Shown: piece by piece, positions 1-10,062 of the stretch
Layout of the letters: the number at the start of each line of letters is the position of its first letter
How positions within the stretch are numbered: the stretch's first letter is position 1
Assembly: GCF_026016325.1 (NCBI RefSeq)
Contig: NZ_CP087203.1
Span: forward strand, 1,488,001-1,552,000
DNA from: Pseudomonas sp. B21-056
Lineage (GTDB): Bacteria > Pseudomonadota > Gammaproteobacteria > Pseudomonadales > Pseudomonadaceae
Direction of reading: 5' to 3'
DNA length: 64,000 nt
The notes under the pieces: model-generated
The model's database searches: none
The model's input: the letters and a program-made list of their open reading frames with translations, nothing else
What the model was told of the DNA's origin: nothing
Made by a program: the position numbers and the translations under genes

Positions 1-287
1 AATTCCAGGAGATGATCACCCGTCACGCCTGGGGCGACATCTGGACCCGCCCGGGTCTGCCGCGCCACACCCGCAGCCTGATCACCCTCGCCATGCTGAT
101 CGGCATGAACCGCAACGAAGAACTCAAACTGCACCTGCGCGCCGCCGCCAACAACGGCGTGAGCCGTGGCGAGATCAAGGAAGTGATCATGCAGAGCGCG
201 ATCTACTGCGGCATTCCGGCGGCCAACGCCACGTTCCACCTGGCTGAGTCGGTGTGGGACGAGTTGGGTGTCGAATCGCGGGAATAG
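1..287 (+). CDS. pcaC: 4-carboxymuconolactone decarboxylase, 3' part
   Basis: This is the C-terminal part of a gamma-carboxymuconolactone decarboxylase; the gene begins before the window and the reading frame is open from base 3. The enzyme converts 4-carboxymuconolactone to 3-oxoadipate enol-lactone in the protocatechuate branch of the beta-ketoadipate pathway, in the cytoplasm. The visible 95 residues carry the typical CMD segment: HAWGDIWTRPGL, then RSLITLAMLIGMNR, then EIKEVIMQSAIYCGIPAANA, which holds the conserved Cys-Gly. It ends with TAG at 285-287, just before a REP pair. The OprD-type porin gene downstream is on the other strand. Identification is firm; only the missing 5' end limits it. 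Confidence 0.93.
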   Translation, partial: FQEMITRHAWGDIWTRPGLPRHTRSLITLAMLIGMNRNEELKLHLRAAANNGVSRGEIKEVIMQSAIYCGIPAANATFHLAESVWDELGVESRE

Positions 288-336
288 ATTCACCGCAATC
301 CCTGTGGGTCAGTTGGTGAAGATGTTGAATGTGCTA

Positions 337-440
337 CCGCTATCGCGAGCAGGCTCGCTCCCACAGGGGATTTGCAGTGTACGCAGAATCTACATACCGC
401 ACTGAACCACTGTGGGAGCGAGCCTGCTCGCGATAGCGGT
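337..440. repeat. REP pair (REPIN)
   Basis: Two oppositely oriented copies of the REP core CTATCGCGAGCAGGCTCGCT lie at about 337-369 and 411-440, separated by about 40 bases. Each copy is itself an imperfect palindrome. The pair fills the space between the convergent pcaC and porin genes, a usual position for such elements in pseudomonads. Confidence 0.93.
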
Positions 441-481
441 GGGTCAGTCGCCACCTGAACGACAGACCCACCCCAGCCGCT

Positions 482-1735
482 TTACAGCAAACTGATCGGA
501 TAGCTGACAATCAACCGGTTCTCATCGAACTCATTGGTGCTGAAATCCCGCCGCAGGGTCGAGTTGCGCCACTTCACATTGAGGTTCTTCAGCGCACCGT
601 TCTGCACGGTGTACGCCAGCTCGCTCTCACGTCCCCATTCCTTGCCGTCGTCCACCGTGGCGGTGTGCACGTTGTCGCCGCTGATGTAGCGGTTCATCAA
701 GGTCAGGCCCGGTACGCCGCCGGCGGCGAAGTTGAAGTCATGACGCACTTGCCAGGATTTTTCCTTGGCGTTGTCGTAGCTGGAGTTGTAGCTGTCGTTG
801 GCCAGGGTGCCGCCGCTGGTACCGTTGACACGCATCCAGGCGTCGTCGCCGCTGAGTTTCTGCAGGCCGACGTAGAAGGTGTTACCACCGTACTTGGCCG
901 AGAGCATGGCGAAGGCGGTCTTGTTGTCCAGGTCGCCGGCCAGAGCACTGCCGTTTTCCTTGCCGATGAAGTAGCCGAGGTTGGCGCCCAGGGTCCAGTC
1001 GCCGATGGGCTGGCTGTGGGTCAGGTTGAAGTATTGCTGTTGGTAGATGTCGGACAGTTCCGAGTACCAGACGCCGACCTGGGTGCGTTTGTCGTTGAAG
1101 GCGTACTCGCCGCCACCGAAGTTGAAGCGGTCGGAGGTGAAGGCCGGGCGGCCGTTCATGAACATGTCTTCCATGCTCGCATCGTTGCGCGGGCTGTTGC
1201 CACGGAACTGGCCGCCGTAGAGGCTCAGGCCGCTGATCTCAGTGGACGTGACCTGGCCACCGCGGAAGGTTTGCGGCAGGGAGCGACCGTCGTCGGAACG
1301 CAGGATCGGCAACACCGGCATCCATTCGCCGACCTTCAATTCGGTCTTCGACACCTTGGCCTTGAGGGCCACACCGAGGCGCCCGAAGTCATCGGCCGGA
1401 CGCCCGTCATCGTGGACCGGCAGCAACTGGGTGCCGGCGGTGCCTTTGCCGCCATCGAGCTTGAGCGAATACAGGCCCAGCACGTCCATGCCGAAACCCA
1501 CCGTGCCCTGGGTGAAACCGGACTTGGCGTCGAGGATGAAACTCTGGGTCCATTCCTCGGCCTTGCCCTGGGCGGCGCTCGAGTTGGTGAAGTTGCGGTT
1601 GAAATAGAAATTGCGCAGGTTGAGGTTGACCTTCGCATCCTCGACAAACCCCGACTCTGCGGCCAGGACCGGCAGGGCGGAACCGGCCAGGGCAACGGCG
1701 ATCAGGCTGGGGAACAAATGCTGTGTGGACTTCAT
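482..1735 (-). CDS. OprD-family outer membrane porin
   Basis: An outer membrane beta-barrel of 417 residues, the usual length for OprD/Opd specific porins that let small organic acids or basic amino acids into the periplasm. A signal peptide of about 25 residues ends in PVLAAES. The mature protein begins with the family pattern GFVEDAKVNLNLRNFYFNR, and alternating barrel strands run to the C-terminal ENRLIVSYPISLL. I chose the ATG at 1735 (MKSTQHLF) because it starts directly at the signal peptide; an in-frame start 15 codons upstream adds only non-signal sequence. Position next to pcaC suggests uptake of an aromatic acid, but that is inference. The Opd subfamily was not resolved. Confidence 0.9.
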   Translation of the reverse strand: MKSTQHLFPSLIAVALAGSALPVLAAESGFVEDAKVNLNLRNFYFNRNFTNSSAAQGKAEEWTQSFILDAKSGFTQGTVGFGMDVLGLYSLKLDGGKGTAGTQLLPVHDDGRPADDFGRLGVALKAKVSKTELKVGEWMPVLPILRSDDGRSLPQTFRGGQVTSTEISGLSLYGGQFRGNSPRNDASMEDMFMNGRPAFTSDRFNFGGGEYAFNDKRTQVGVWYSELSDIYQQQYFNLTHSQPIGDWTLGANLGYFIGKENGSALAGDLDNKTAFAMLSAKYGGNTFYVGLQKLSGDDAWMRVNGTSGGTLANDSYNSSYDNAKEKSWQVRHDFNFAAGGVPGLTLMNRYISGDNVHTATVDDGKEWGRESELAYTVQNGALKNLNVKWRNSTLRRDFSTNEFDENRLIVSYPISLL

Positions 1736-1991
1736 GGGCGTGTCTCTGTTTTTTATGGACGAGAAGAGCCGTTGCCGCAAATCTGGGTTGCAGGCGAAAC
1801 GGTGAAACCAAAGGGGTAAACAGCTGGGGGTCAGCCGGGGGAGGCGAGGCGTGCGGTCATGGCGTGGAACCTGTCGTTCTTGTTTTGTGCGAGCGATGGT
1901 GAAGGGCGGGCCGGGATCGCTTCAATTGGCGATTATCGGTTTTGGGCGATTATCGAACGGCAAAAAACACCTGAGCAGAAACCGGAAAACC

Positions 1992-2081
1992 TGTGGGAGC
2001 GAGCCTGCTCGCGATGGCGGAGTATCAGACAACACTGCTGTGCCTGGTCTTCCGCTATCGCGAGCAGGCTCGCTCCCACAG
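1992..2081. repeat. REP pair (REPIN)
   Basis: Inverted pair of the same REP core as at 337-440, at 1992-2020 and 2052-2081. The 632-base stretch from 1736 to 2367 holds the start region of the porin gene, this pair, the second-family repeat at 2139-2271 and the efflux-operon terminator; I see no gene in it. Confidence 0.92.
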
Positions 2082-2138
2082 TGCTGGCTAATCGCGCGCT
2101 GGATATCGTCGACCCACGTTAGCCAGTCGGAACATATT

Positions 2139-2271
2139 GTGGCGAGGGGATTTATCCCCGCTGGGCTGCGGAGCAGCCCCAAAAGGGCCCTATGCGAAAA
2201 TCTGGTAAGTCGAGGTGGCAGGAATACGGGGATTGCTGCGCAATCCAGCGGGGATAAATCCCCTCGCCACA
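2139..2271. repeat. Second-family inverted intergenic repeat
   Basis: The ends are inverted copies of TGTGGCGAGGGGATTTATCC (2139) and its complement (ending 2271), with an inner hairpin GGGCTGCGGAGCAGCCC. This is a different family from the GGGAGCGAGCC REP. Related copies occur at 16801-16926 and 23521-23652, and a variant at 35107-35186. Confidence 0.85.
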
Positions 2272-2319
2272 GGCCTGTGTTTTGAACTCGGAAACTACTG
2301 ATTACTGATCCTTAAAAAC

Positions 2320-2348
2320 AAAAAGCCCACCTTTTGGTGGGCTTTTTG
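2320..2348 (-). terminator. Rho-independent terminator of the efflux operon
   Basis: Hairpin with stem AAAAGCCCACC/GGTGGGCTTTT and a short TTT loop, flanked by A and T runs on both sides, 20 bases past the stop codon of the outer membrane efflux gene. The symmetry would let it work in both directions. Confidence 0.88.
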
Positions 2349-2367
2349 TTCAACGTTCAAACATCCA

Positions 2368-3825
2368 TCAGAACAGCTTCATCTTCGGCGCTTCTTCCTT
2401 GACCGGTTCGTTCTTGCCGGTCTCGGCGTTCCAGCCTCCACCCAGTGCCTTGTACAGGTTGACCTCGCTGGTCAATTGCGCGAGGCGGTCGGTGATCAGC
2501 GATTGTTGGGCGCTGAACAACTGGCGTTGGGCGTCGAGGAAGGTCAGGTTGCTGTCGACACCGATGCGATAGCGACGCTCGGCCAGGCGGTAGTAGTCCT
2601 GGTTGGCGGCGACGAAGTCGGTCTGGGCCTGCAACTGTTCGTTGTAGGTCTGGCGCGCGGCCAGGCCGTCGGAGACTTCCTGGAACGCGGTCTGGATCGA
2701 CTTCTCGTACTGCGCGACGTTGATGTCTTTCTGAACCTTGGCGTAGTCCAGGCTTGCCCGCAGGCTGCCGGCGTTGAAGATCGGCAGGTTGATCTGCGGG
2801 GCGAAGCTCCAGGTGCCCGAGCCGCCCTTGAACAGGCCGGACAGGTCCGGGCTCAGCGTTCCGGCGTTGGCCGTCAGGCTGATGCTCGGGAAGAACGCGG
2901 CCCGTGCGGCGCCGATGTTGGCGTTGGCGGCCAGCAAGTTGCGTTCGGCCTGGAGAATGTCGGGACGACGCTGCAGCAGGTCCGACGGCAACCCGGCCGG
3001 TACTTCGCTGAGCAGGTCGTCGCTCAGCGGTTGCGAGTTCAGGTTGGCCGGCAGGCCGGTGCCCAGCAGCAGGGTCAGGCTGTTTTCGTCCTGGGCCACC
3101 TGGCGGGTGTAGCGCGCCAGTTGCACGCGGGCGTTTTCCACCGCTGTGCGTGCTTGGCTCAGGTCGAGCGCCGAGGCCACGCCGACGTCGGCGCTGCGGG
3201 TGGTCAGCTTGAGGCTTTTCTCGTAGGTGCCCAGGGTTTCCTGGGTCAGCTTGAGCAGTTCCTTGTCGGCCTGCCAGGTCAGGTAGGCGTTGGCGACGCT
3301 GGCCACCAGGCTGATCTGGGTACTGCGACGGGCTTCTTCGGTGGCGAAGTAGCTTTGCAGCGCTTGCTCGCTCAGGCTGCGAACCCGACCGAACAGGTCC
3401 AGTTCATAGGCGCTGATGCCCAGGGTGGCCGAGTAGGAGCTGCTGATGGCTGCTTGCCCGGTCTGCGAGGCCCGTGCCGGTACACGCTGGCGACTGCCGG
3501 AACCGGTGGCCGAGACCGCCGGGAACAGGTCCGCCCGCTGGATGTTGTACTGCGCGGCATAGGCATCGATGTTCAGCGCCGCGACGCGCAGGTCACGGTT
3601 GTTTTCCAGGGCAACCTGGATCAACTGCTGCAACGCCGGGTCATGGAAAAACTGCTTCCAGCCCTGTTCCGCGGCGGCCTGGCCGGCCGCCTGGGCCGGT
3701 TCGTAGGCCGGGCCTTGCGGGTATTGCGCCGCGACCGGTGCTTCGGGCCGCTGATAGTCGGGGATCAGCGAGCAGCCGCTGAGCACGACGGCGGCGATGG
3801 TCAGAGAGAGTAGCGACTTGCTCAT
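2368..3825 (-). CDS. emhC: RND efflux outer membrane channel lipoprotein (EmhC/TtgC/OprM type)
   Basis: Outer membrane channel of a tripartite efflux pump, 485 residues, the usual OprM/TtgC length. The signal sequence ends in a lipobox, VVLSGC, with Cys18 as the lipidated residue. Two related halves follow, each with long helices that form the periplasmic tunnel (TolC fold); the first contains [25 protein letters not shown] and its counterpart [27 protein letters not shown] lies in the second. Its ATG overlaps the stop codon of emhB by four bases (ATGA), so the two are translationally coupled. It is the last gene of emhABC and is followed by a strong terminator. The symbol follows P. fluorescens usage; ttgC and oprM are the names of its orthologues. 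Confidence 0.95.
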   Translation of the reverse strand: MSKSLLSLTIAAVVLSGCSLIPDYQRPEAPVAAQYPQGPAYEPAQAAGQAAAEQGWKQFFHDPALQQLIQVALENNRDLRVAALNIDAYAAQYNIQRADLFPAVSATGSGSRQRVPARASQTGQAAISSSYSATLGISAYELDLFGRVRSLSEQALQSYFATEEARRSTQISLVASVANAYLTWQADKELLKLTQETLGTYEKSLKLTTRSADVGVASALDLSQARTAVENARVQLARYTRQVAQDENSLTLLLGTGLPANLNSQPLSDDLLSEVPAGLPSDLLQRRPDILQAERNLLAANANIGAARAAFFPSISLTANAGTLSPDLSGLFKGGSGTWSFAPQINLPIFNAGSLRASLDYAKVQKDINVAQYEKSIQTAFQEVSDGLAARQTYNEQLQAQTDFVAANQDYYRLAERRYRIGVDSNLTFLDAQRQLFSAQQSLITDRLAQLTSEVNLYKALGGGWNAETGKNEPVKEEAPKMKLF

Positions 3826-6800
3826 TGCCCAGCCTCTTTAAAAGTTTCAGGAGTATCGTCCTGCTTGCGACGACCGATCGACGACACGGCCACGAAGAAC
3901 AGCGGCACCCAGAAGATCGCCAGGACGGTGGCGGTGATCATCCCGCCGATCACCACGGTGCCGATGGCATGTTGGCTACCCGAGCCGGCACCTGTGGAAA
4001 TCGCCAGGGGTACCACGCCGAGGATAAACGCGAGCGAAGTCATGATGATCGGCCGCAGTCGCATCCGGCAAGCCTCGATGGCCGCCTCCTGCAGGCTCTT
4101 GCCTTGCTCGTGCAGTTCTTTGGCGAACTCGACGATCAGGATGGCGTTTTTCGCGACCAGGCCGATGGTGGTCAACAGACCGACCAGAAAGTACACGTCA
4201 TTGGAAAGACCGCGCAAGCTGGTTGCCATCAACGCACCGATGATCCCCAACGGCACCACGAGCACGATCGCAATCGGAATCGACCAGCTCTCATACAGCG
4301 CCGCCAGGCAGAGGAACACCATCAGGATCGACAGGGCGAACAGCGCCGGTGCCTGAGAGCCTGCCAGTCGTTCTTCATACGACAGGCCGGTCCAGGAAAT
4401 ACCGACACCGGCCGGCAGCTTCTTGGCGATGGCTTCGACTTCGGCCATGGCTTCACCGGTGGAGTAACCCGGCGCCGGAACGCCCAGCACTTCCATCGCT
4501 TCCACGCCGTTGTAACGAGCCAGTTTCGGCGAACCGTAGATCCACTCACCCTTGGCGAACGCGGTGAACGGCACCATGGTTCCGGCGCTGTTGCGCACGT
4601 ACCACTTCTGCAGGTCTTCAGGGCTCATGCGGGCACCCGGTTGACCTTGCACGTAGACCTTCTTCACCCGACCGCGGTCGATGAAGTCGTTCACATAGCT
4701 ACTGCCCAGGGCGATCGACAGGGTGCTGTTGATGTCCGAGATGGTCACGCCCAGGGCGCTGGCCTTCTCGTCATCGATTTCCAACTGGTATTGCGGTTCG
4801 TCGTTCAGGCCGTTAGGACGCACCTGCGCCAGCACCTTGCTCTGGGCCGCCATGCCCAGGAACTGGTTGCGCGCCTCCATCAACTTGGTGTGGCCGATCC
4901 CGGCGCGGTCCTGCAGGAATACGTCGAAACCGGTGGCGTTACCCAATTCCATCACCGCCGGCGGGGCGAAGGCGAACACCATTGCATCACGGAAGGTGAA
5001 GAAGTGCTGCTGGGCGCGGGCCGAGATCTTGAACACGGTGTTGTCGGCGTTACGCTCTTCCCACGGCTTGAGCATGATGAACGCCATGCCCGAACTCTGG
5101 CCACGACCGGCGAAGTTGAAACCGGTCACGGTGAACACCGACGCCACGCCGTCGCCCTCGCCGCCGTCCTTGCCCGGACGCAGCAGGAACTCACGCATCT
5201 TGTCCACCACCACCTGGGTGCGCTCGGCGCTGGAGCCGGCGGGCGTCTGTACCTGGGCAAACAACACGCCCTGGTCTTCTTCCGGGAGGAACGAGGATGG
5301 AATGCGCATGAACAGCCAGATCATGCCGACGACGATGATCACGTAGACCAGCAGGTACGGTGCCTTGTTGCGCAGGATGTTGCCGACGCCGCGTTCGTAG
5401 CTTTGCACGCTGCGGTCGAAGCTGCGGTTGAACCAACCGAAGAAGCCGCGTTTCGGCGTGCCATGTTCACCCTGCGGGATGGCCTTGAGCATCGTGGCGC
5501 ACAAGGCCGGGGTGAAGATCAGTGCCACCAGTACCGACAGGGCCATGGCCGAGACGATGGTGATGGAGAACTGTTTATAGATCACACCGGTGGAACCGCC
5601 GAAAAACGCCATCGGCAGCAGTACCGCCGAGAGCACCAGGGCAATACCCACCAGGGCACCCTGGATCTGGCCCATGGATTTTTTCGTCGCTTCCTTGGGC
5701 GACAGGCCTTCTTCGCTCATCACCCGTTCGACGTTTTCCACCACGACGATGGCGTCATCCACCAGCAAGCCGATGGCCAATACCATACCGAACATGGTCA
5801 GGGTGTTGATGCTGAAGCCGAACGCCGCGAGGATCCCGAACGTACCCAGCAACACCACGGGCACGGTCATCGTGGTGATGATGGTGGCGCGGAAGTTCTG
5901 CAGGAACAGGAACATCACCAGGAACACCAGCGCGACCGCTTCGACCAGGGTTTCGACCACACCCTTGATCGATTCGCTCACCACCGGCGTGGTGTCGTAG
6001 GGGAATACCACTTCCATGCCAGGCGGGAAGAATGGCTTGAGGTTATTGACGGTCTGGCGCAGGGCCTTGGCCGTGTCGAGGGCGTTGGCACCAGTGGCCA
6101 GTCGCACCGCCAGGCCCGAGGCCGGGGCGCCGTTGAACTGTGCGTTGATGGCGTAGTTTTCACCGCCCAGGCCGACATCCGCCACGTCGCCGACGCGGAC
6201 TTGCGAGCCGTCCGGGTTGACCTTGAGCAGAATATTCTTGAACTGCTCGGCGGTCTGCAGGCGGGTCTTGCCGATGATGGTGGCATTCAGTTGCTGGCCG
6301 GGCAAGGCGGGCAGGCCGCCGAGCTGGCCGGACGAAACCTGGACGTTCTGCGCGGCGATGGCGGTGCTCACGTCCGACGGGGTCAGGCTGTAGTTGTTCA
6401 GCTTGGCCGGGTCAAGCCAGATCCGCATCGCGTACTGGGCACCGAAGACCTGGAAGTCACCGACGCCGGCAGTGCGCGAGATCGGGTCCTGCATGTTGGA
6501 CACGATGTAGTTGGACAGGTCCTCCCGGGTCATGGTGCCGTCGCGCGACACCACGCCGATCACCATCAGGAAGTTCCTCACCGATTTGGTCACGCGGATA
6601 CCCTGCTGCTGCACTTCTTGCGGCAGCAACGGGGTGGCCAGGTTCAGCTTGTTCTGGACCTGGACCTGCGCGGTATCGGAGTTGGTGCCCTGCTCGAAGG
6701 TCGCGGTGATGGTCATGCTGCCGTCGGAGTTACTTTCCGAGGACACATAACGCAGGTTGTCGATACCGTTGAGCTGCTGTTCGATCACCTGGACCACGGT

Positions 6801-6977
6801 GTCCTGCACGGTTTGCGCGGACGCACCCGGGTAGGTCACCTGGATCGCGATGGCTGGTGGTGCGATGCTCGGGTACTGGTTGATCGGCAGCTTGAGGATC
6901 GATAGAGCCCCGACCAGCATGATCACCAGGGCGATCACCCAGGCGAAAATCGGACGGTCGATAAAGAATTTCGACAT
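3822..6977 (-). CDS. emhB: RND efflux inner membrane transporter (EmhB/TtgB/MexB type)
   Basis: Proton-driven inner membrane pump of 1051 residues that exports hydrophobic antibiotics, solvents and aromatic compounds through EmhA and EmhC. It begins [20 protein letters not shown] (HAE1 family). Twelve membrane segments are arranged as one N-terminal helix, a large periplasmic loop, six helices, a second loop and five helices. The proton-relay aspartates lie in [17 protein letters not shown] in the fourth helix, and the matching Lys region is in [16 protein letters not shown]. Two residues separate this start from the stop of emhA, so the three genes form one operon. The product is intact and full length. 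Confidence 0.97.
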   Translation of the reverse strand: MSKFFIDRPIFAWVIALVIMLVGALSILKLPINQYPSIAPPAIAIQVTYPGASAQTVQDTVVQVIEQQLNGIDNLRYVSSESNSDGSMTITATFEQGTNSDTAQVQVQNKLNLATPLLPQEVQQQGIRVTKSVRNFLMVIGVVSRDGTMTREDLSNYIVSNMQDPISRTAGVGDFQVFGAQYAMRIWLDPAKLNNYSLTPSDVSTAIAAQNVQVSSGQLGGLPALPGQQLNATIIGKTRLQTAEQFKNILLKVNPDGSQVRVGDVADVGLGGENYAINAQFNGAPASGLAVRLATGANALDTAKALRQTVNNLKPFFPPGMEVVFPYDTTPVVSESIKGVVETLVEAVALVFLVMFLFLQNFRATIITTMTVPVVLLGTFGILAAFGFSINTLTMFGMVLAIGLLVDDAIVVVENVERVMSEEGLSPKEATKKSMGQIQGALVGIALVLSAVLLPMAFFGGSTGVIYKQFSITIVSAMALSVLVALIFTPALCATMLKAIPQGEHGTPKRGFFGWFNRSFDRSVQSYERGVGNILRNKAPYLLVYVIIVVGMIWLFMRIPSSFLPEEDQGVLFAQVQTPAGSSAERTQVVVDKMREFLLRPGKDGGEGDGVASVFTVTGFNFAGRGQSSGMAFIMLKPWEERNADNTVFKISARAQQHFFTFRDAMVFAFAPPAVMELGNATGFDVFLQDRAGIGHTKLMEARNQFLGMAAQSKVLAQVRPNGLNDEPQYQLEIDDEKASALGVTISDINSTLSIALGSSYVNDFIDRGRVKKVYVQGQPGARMSPEDLQKWYVRNSAGTMVPFTAFAKGEWIYGSPKLARYNGVEAMEVLGVPAPGYSTGEAMAEVEAIAKKLPAGVGISWTGLSYEERLAGSQAPALFALSILMVFLCLAALYESWSIPIAIVLVVPLGIIGALMATSLRGLSNDVYFLVGLLTTIGLVAKNAILIVEFAKELHEQGKSLQEAAIEACRMRLRPIIMTSLAFILGVVPLAISTGAGSGSQHAIGTVVIGGMITATVLAIFWVPLFFVAVSSIGRRKQDDTPETFKEAGQ

Positions 6978-6980
6978 GGT

Positions 6981-8162
6981 TTACTCCCCTTTGCCGCCGG
7001 CTGCTTTGTCAGCTGCCTGAGCGGGGGCCGGGTTCTTGGTGGCTGCGTTGCTGCCCGCATTGCTGCTCACGTTGGTGGCTTCGGTGGCCTTGACTTCGAC
7101 TCCGGGCCTTACGTACTGCAACCCTTCGGTGATGACGCGATCGCCGGCCTTGAGCCCGTCTTCGATCAGCCATTGGCTGCCGACTGTGCGACTGGCCTTG
7201 AGCTGACGCAGTTCGACCTTGTTGTCCGGGCCGACCACCAATGCAGTCGGCATGCCCCTGAGGTCGCGGGTCACGCCCTGCTGCGGCGCGAGAATTGCCG
7301 CGCTGTTCACACCGGCCTGCAATTGCGCGTGGACGAACATGCCCGGCAGCAGGGTGTGGTCAGGGTTGGGGAACACGGCCCGCAAGGTGACGGAGCCGGT
7401 GGTCTGGTCGACCGACACTTCGGAGAATTCCAGCTTGCCTTCGTGAGGGTACGGGCTGCCGTCCTCCAGGGTCAGCTTGACCATGGCGGCGTTGTCGCCA
7501 GCCTTCTGCAACCGGCCGCTTTCCAGCTCACGGCGCAATTGCAGCAGCTCGACAGAGCTCTGTGTCACGTCGACGTAGATCGGGTCCAACTGCTGGATGG
7601 TCGCCAGGGCGTCGGCCTGACCGTTGCTGACCAGCGCACCCTCGGTCACCGAAGAACGACCGATGCGACCGGAAATCGGTGCATAGACCTTGGTGTAACG
7701 CACGTTGATCTGGGCGGTTTGCAGGTTGGCTTCCGACTCGAGGCGGTTGGCCACGGCGGTGTCGTATTCCTGGCGGCTGACGGCCTGTTCGTCGACCAAC
7801 TGCTTGTAGCGATCGGCGATGGATTTGGTTGACCGCAGGTTGGCCTCGGCGCTCTTGAGGGTCGCTTCGTACACGGCCGGGTCGATCTGGTACAGCTGCT
7901 GACCGGCCTTGACGTCGGCGCCTTCCTTGAACAGGCGCTTGAGGATGATGCCGTTGACCTGTGGGCGGACCTCCGCGACGCGGAACGCGCTGGTACGGCC
8001 GGGCAACTCGGACGTCAGGGTGAACGGCTGGGTTTTGAGGGTTACGACGCCGACCTGAGGGGGTGGTGCGGCGGGGGCCGCCTCTTCCTTTTTGCATCCG
8101 CTGAGCAGTGATGCCAGGGCGATGGCGGTAACCAGAGCAGTAACAGCTGGCTTGAATTGCAT
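6981..8162 (-). CDS. emhA: RND efflux periplasmic adaptor lipoprotein (EmhA/TtgA/MexA type)
   Basis: Membrane fusion protein of 393 residues joining the inner membrane pump to the outer channel. The lipobox LLSGC places the lipidated Cys at residue 23, followed by an Ala/Pro/Glu linker. Recognisable parts in order are the lipoyl half-motif around VNGIILKRLFKEGADVKAGQ, an alpha-helical hairpin (residues about 95-165), the second lipoyl half YTKVYAPISGRIG, and the beta-barrel and membrane-proximal domains. The C-terminal tail is rich in Ala, Asn and Lys, a low-complexity end common in this family. It is the first gene of the operon; transcription starts in the intergenic region controlled by EmhR. 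Confidence 0.96.
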   Translation of the reverse strand: MQFKPAVTALVTAIALASLLSGCKKEEAAPAAPPPQVGVVTLKTQPFTLTSELPGRTSAFRVAEVRPQVNGIILKRLFKEGADVKAGQQLYQIDPAVYEATLKSAEANLRSTKSIADRYKQLVDEQAVSRQEYDTAVANRLESEANLQTAQINVRYTKVYAPISGRIGRSSVTEGALVSNGQADALATIQQLDPIYVDVTQSSVELLQLRRELESGRLQKAGDNAAMVKLTLEDGSPYPHEGKLEFSEVSVDQTTGSVTLRAVFPNPDHTLLPGMFVHAQLQAGVNSAAILAPQQGVTRDLRGMPTALVVGPDNKVELRQLKASRTVGSQWLIEDGLKAGDRVITEGLQYVRPGVEVKATEATNVSSNAGSNAATKNPAPAQAADKAAGGKGE

Positions 8163-8273
8163 GGAAATCCTCGGGTCAGGCGCGCGACGGGCGCACTCGA
8201 AAGGTGGAAGGTTAAAAAAGCAGCATTATTCGACGATTAAAAAGGCAGCATTTTTCAATTAGTAGGATGCTAA

Positions 8274-8309
8274 GAAATATACTTACGTACATGGTTGTTT
8301 GTAAACAGC
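8274..8309 (-). promoter_or_regulatory. emhABC promoter with TtgR/EmhR-type operator
   Basis: On the minus strand a -35 TTTACA (8300-8305) and a -10 TATATT (8276-8281) are 18 bases apart and read into emhA. The promoter lies inside ACATGGTTGTTTGTAAA plus the flanking AT-rich arm. From memory this matches the published P. putida TtgR operator, which overlaps the ttgABC promoter in the same way. EmhR binding here would block both divergent transcripts. Two imperfect copies of a segment ending GCAGCATT (about 8213-8258) lie between this site and emhA; their role is unknown. Confidence 0.82.
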
Positions 8310-8448
8310 CAAATTGCGTACCATCCGGATTTACAAAAGCCTGACAAAGGCCCTGTTGACCGGAGGCGCGCTCTATGTGCAAGCGCTCTCTATTCGCTCA
8401 GCTGACCTTACGCATTGCTGATGCATCCTGATTGAGGTGTTTACTGCC

Positions 8449-9081
8449 ATGGTTCGTCGTACCAAAGAGGAAGCCCTGGAGACTCGCAGCCAGATACTCG
8501 AAGCGGCCGAAAAAGCCTTTTTCGAGCGAGGCGTGGCGCGCACGACGCTGGCTGACATTGCGAGCCTGGCCGGTGTGACGCGCGGGGCTATCTACTGGCA
8601 TTTCAGCAACAAGGCGGACTTGCTCCAGGCCATGCTCGACACCTTGCATGAGCCGCTCGATGAACTGGCCCGCGCCAGTGAAAATGCAGAGGAGCTGGAC
8701 CCGCTGGGCTGCGTCCAGAAATTGCTGGTGCGGCTGTTTCAACAGGTGGCCCTGGACCCGAAAACCCGACGCATCAACGAGATTCTTTTCCATAAGTGCG
8801 AGTTCACCGATGAGATGTGCGATTTGCGCCAGCAGCGGCGCGAAGTCAGCCTCGACTGCAATGTGCGTATCACGCTGTCGCTGCGCAATGCAATGAAGCG
8901 CGGACAGTTGCCGGGTGATCTGGACCCGGAAAGGGCGGCGGTCGCCCTTCATGCCTATATCGACGGCATCCTCTACCAGTGGCTGCTGGTCCCCGACAGC
9001 TTCGCCCTGGCCGGTGAGGCCGAGCGCTGGGTGGACATCGGGCTGGATATGCTGCGCCTGAGCCCCAGCCTGCGCAAATGA
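8449..9081 (+). CDS. emhR: TetR-family efflux repressor (EmhR/TtgR)
   Basis: TetR-type repressor of 210 residues encoded divergently from emhABC. The N-terminal helix-turn-helix is [22 protein letters not shown] (residues about 28-49). The C-terminal domain carries the TtgR-like stretch [18 protein letters not shown] and ends [12 protein letters not shown], as I recall for TtgR. Family knowledge: plant phenolics, antibiotics and solvents bind the C-terminal pocket and release it from the operator. I chose the ATG at 8449 over a GTG four codons upstream because GAGGTG at 8434-8439 is correctly spaced for it and the protein then begins MVRRTKEEA, as in TtgR. Confidence 0.95.
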   Translation: MVRRTKEEALETRSQILEAAEKAFFERGVARTTLADIASLAGVTRGAIYWHFSNKADLLQAMLDTLHEPLDELARASENAEELDPLGCVQKLLVRLFQQVALDPKTRRINEILFHKCEFTDEMCDLRQQRREVSLDCNVRITLSLRNAMKRGQLPGDLDPERAAVALHAYIDGILYQWLLVPDSFALAGEAERWVDIGLDMLRLSPSLRK

Positions 9082-9129
9082 AACAAAATGCGTAATTGCG
9101 TCGATATGTGTCAATAGCTGATGGCAAAT

Positions 9130-9158
9130 ATCCCGCCGGACTTGAGCCCGGCGGGGTA
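9130..9158. terminator. Hairpin between emhR and the convergent gene
   Basis: Strong GC stem CCCGCCGG/CCGGCGGG around a short ACTTGAG loop, about 50 bases after emhR. The following T run is weak, so termination is inferred mainly from stem strength and position between convergent genes. Confidence 0.5.
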
Positions 9159-9214
9159 CTTTATGCGCCGCTGGCACATTGGCTGCGGATGAGTCGCTGT
9201 CGTATGTCTACGGT

Positions 9215-9721
9215 CTATTCGACAATCAGGCGGACGGTGTAGTTAAAGGGCGGTTCGAGCATCTTTTGGGAGATTTCAGTCCGGCAGGTGTATTTGCCAT
9301 TGCCGGTGTAGTTCGATCGGCTTTTCCAGTCTGGCTTGTAACTCGGCTCCAGGGCGCCAATAACGATTGGGGCCTGGAATCGGGTTTGCATCTGGCATTC
9401 GAAATCGTAATTGCTAAGTGCATAAGAGAGCACGAGTTCAATAGGTTTGACCTTCTTCAGGGTGGGTTGCCAGCCAGCGGTGGGGTAAGTGTAATTTCGT
9501 TGGTGAACGAAATGGATATTGCGAATGGACTTGGGCGATATGTCATAAGCGTTCGAGGAGAAGTCCGGAGGCTGTGGTGGGTCGGTCAACAGGTTGGTCA
9601 TGGTCAACGTGCCGGCAGTGTTGTTTGTGATTTCCACGGTGATACCGGTGTTGGCCATGCTGTTGGCAACCATTGCGGGGCCCAGGATCAGGGCGAGGAT
9701 GAAACTTTTCAGGATGTTCAT
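9215..9721 (-). CDS. Secreted protein of unknown function
   Basis: A 168-residue protein I do not recognise. It starts with a clear signal peptide (MNILKSFILALILGPAMVAN, cleavage probably after SMA), so it is exported. The mature part begins TGITVEITNNTAGTLTMTNL and looks rich in beta strands. Two Cys residues (in YDFECQM and KYTCRT) could form a disulphide. The start at 9721 was chosen because it gives the signal peptide and is preceded by AGAGA; an in-frame start 15 codons further up adds sequence that does not look like an export signal. It stands alone between emhR and the xenB terminator. The N-terminal half faintly recalls small beta-sandwich proteins such as aegerolysins, but I would not assign it. 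Confidence 0.72.
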   Translation of the reverse strand: MNILKSFILALILGPAMVANSMANTGITVEITNNTAGTLTMTNLLTDPPQPPDFSSNAYDISPKSIRNIHFVHQRNYTYPTAGWQPTLKKVKPIELVLSYALSNYDFECQMQTRFQAPIVIGALEPSYKPDWKSRSNYTGNGKYTCRTEISQKMLEPPFNYTVRLIVE

Positions 9722-10006
9722 AGTTAGCGTCTCTCGTAAATGCAAGGCTCGCTGAAGCCTGCACACATTGATGGATATGTTGCTGTGTTTGATTGAATGT
9801 TGTTGTATTGCTGAGCTTTACTTGTCAGCGTGTTGAGTCATTGCGGGTAATGAATATATAAGCGTCAATCCTTTGAGTGGGTGAAGTGTCGTCCGGGTTT
9901 TATTATTAGCGTTGTTCGAATTGGGAATCCATAGCGGATAAGTTTCGTCTTGTTATCCGATGTTTCGGTTCTGAATAATTGATGCGGGTTTAAAGTTTAC
10001 AGGTAT
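9722..10006. other. AT-rich intergenic stretch
   Basis: Upstream region of the secreted orphan and downstream region of xenB. It is clearly richer in A/T than its surroundings. Apart from the likely orphan promoter zone I see no gene, repeat or operator. Confidence 0.5.
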
Positions 10007-10040
10007 AAAAAAGCCCCGGCTCTTTCGAGTCGGGGCTTTT
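10007..10040 (-). terminator. Rho-independent terminator after xenB
   Basis: Stem AAGCCCCGGCTC/GAGTCGGGGCTT with a small loop and A/T runs on both sides, 23 bases past the xenB stop codon. It closes the arsR-MFS-xenB transcript. Confidence 0.88.
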
Positions 10041-10062
10041 CAGTAGGCTCTGTTTTCCGAGC

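Noticed and set aside
337..440. Repeat pairs as CRISPR or IS ends
   Set aside because: The copies are inverted, not direct and regularly spaced, and no transposase or cas gene is present.
665..1819. Open frame opposite the OprD-type porin
   Set aside because: Ala/Val/Gly-biased translation without motifs; the porin on the other strand has a signal peptide and barrel pattern.
1851..2285. Short open frames across the repeat region between the porin and efflux genes
   Set aside because: They are made of repeat sequence read as codons (for example WERACSR-like runs) and have no ribosome site.
3825..6905. Very long open frame opposite emhB (over 1000 codons)
   Set aside because: It is the complement of a well-supported RND pump gene in GC-rich DNA; its translation is low-complexity, rich in His, Gln and Arg, with no domain.
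9215..9721. Aegerolysin-like toxin
   Set aside because: Only a faint resemblance at the N-terminal strands; no conserved motif seen.
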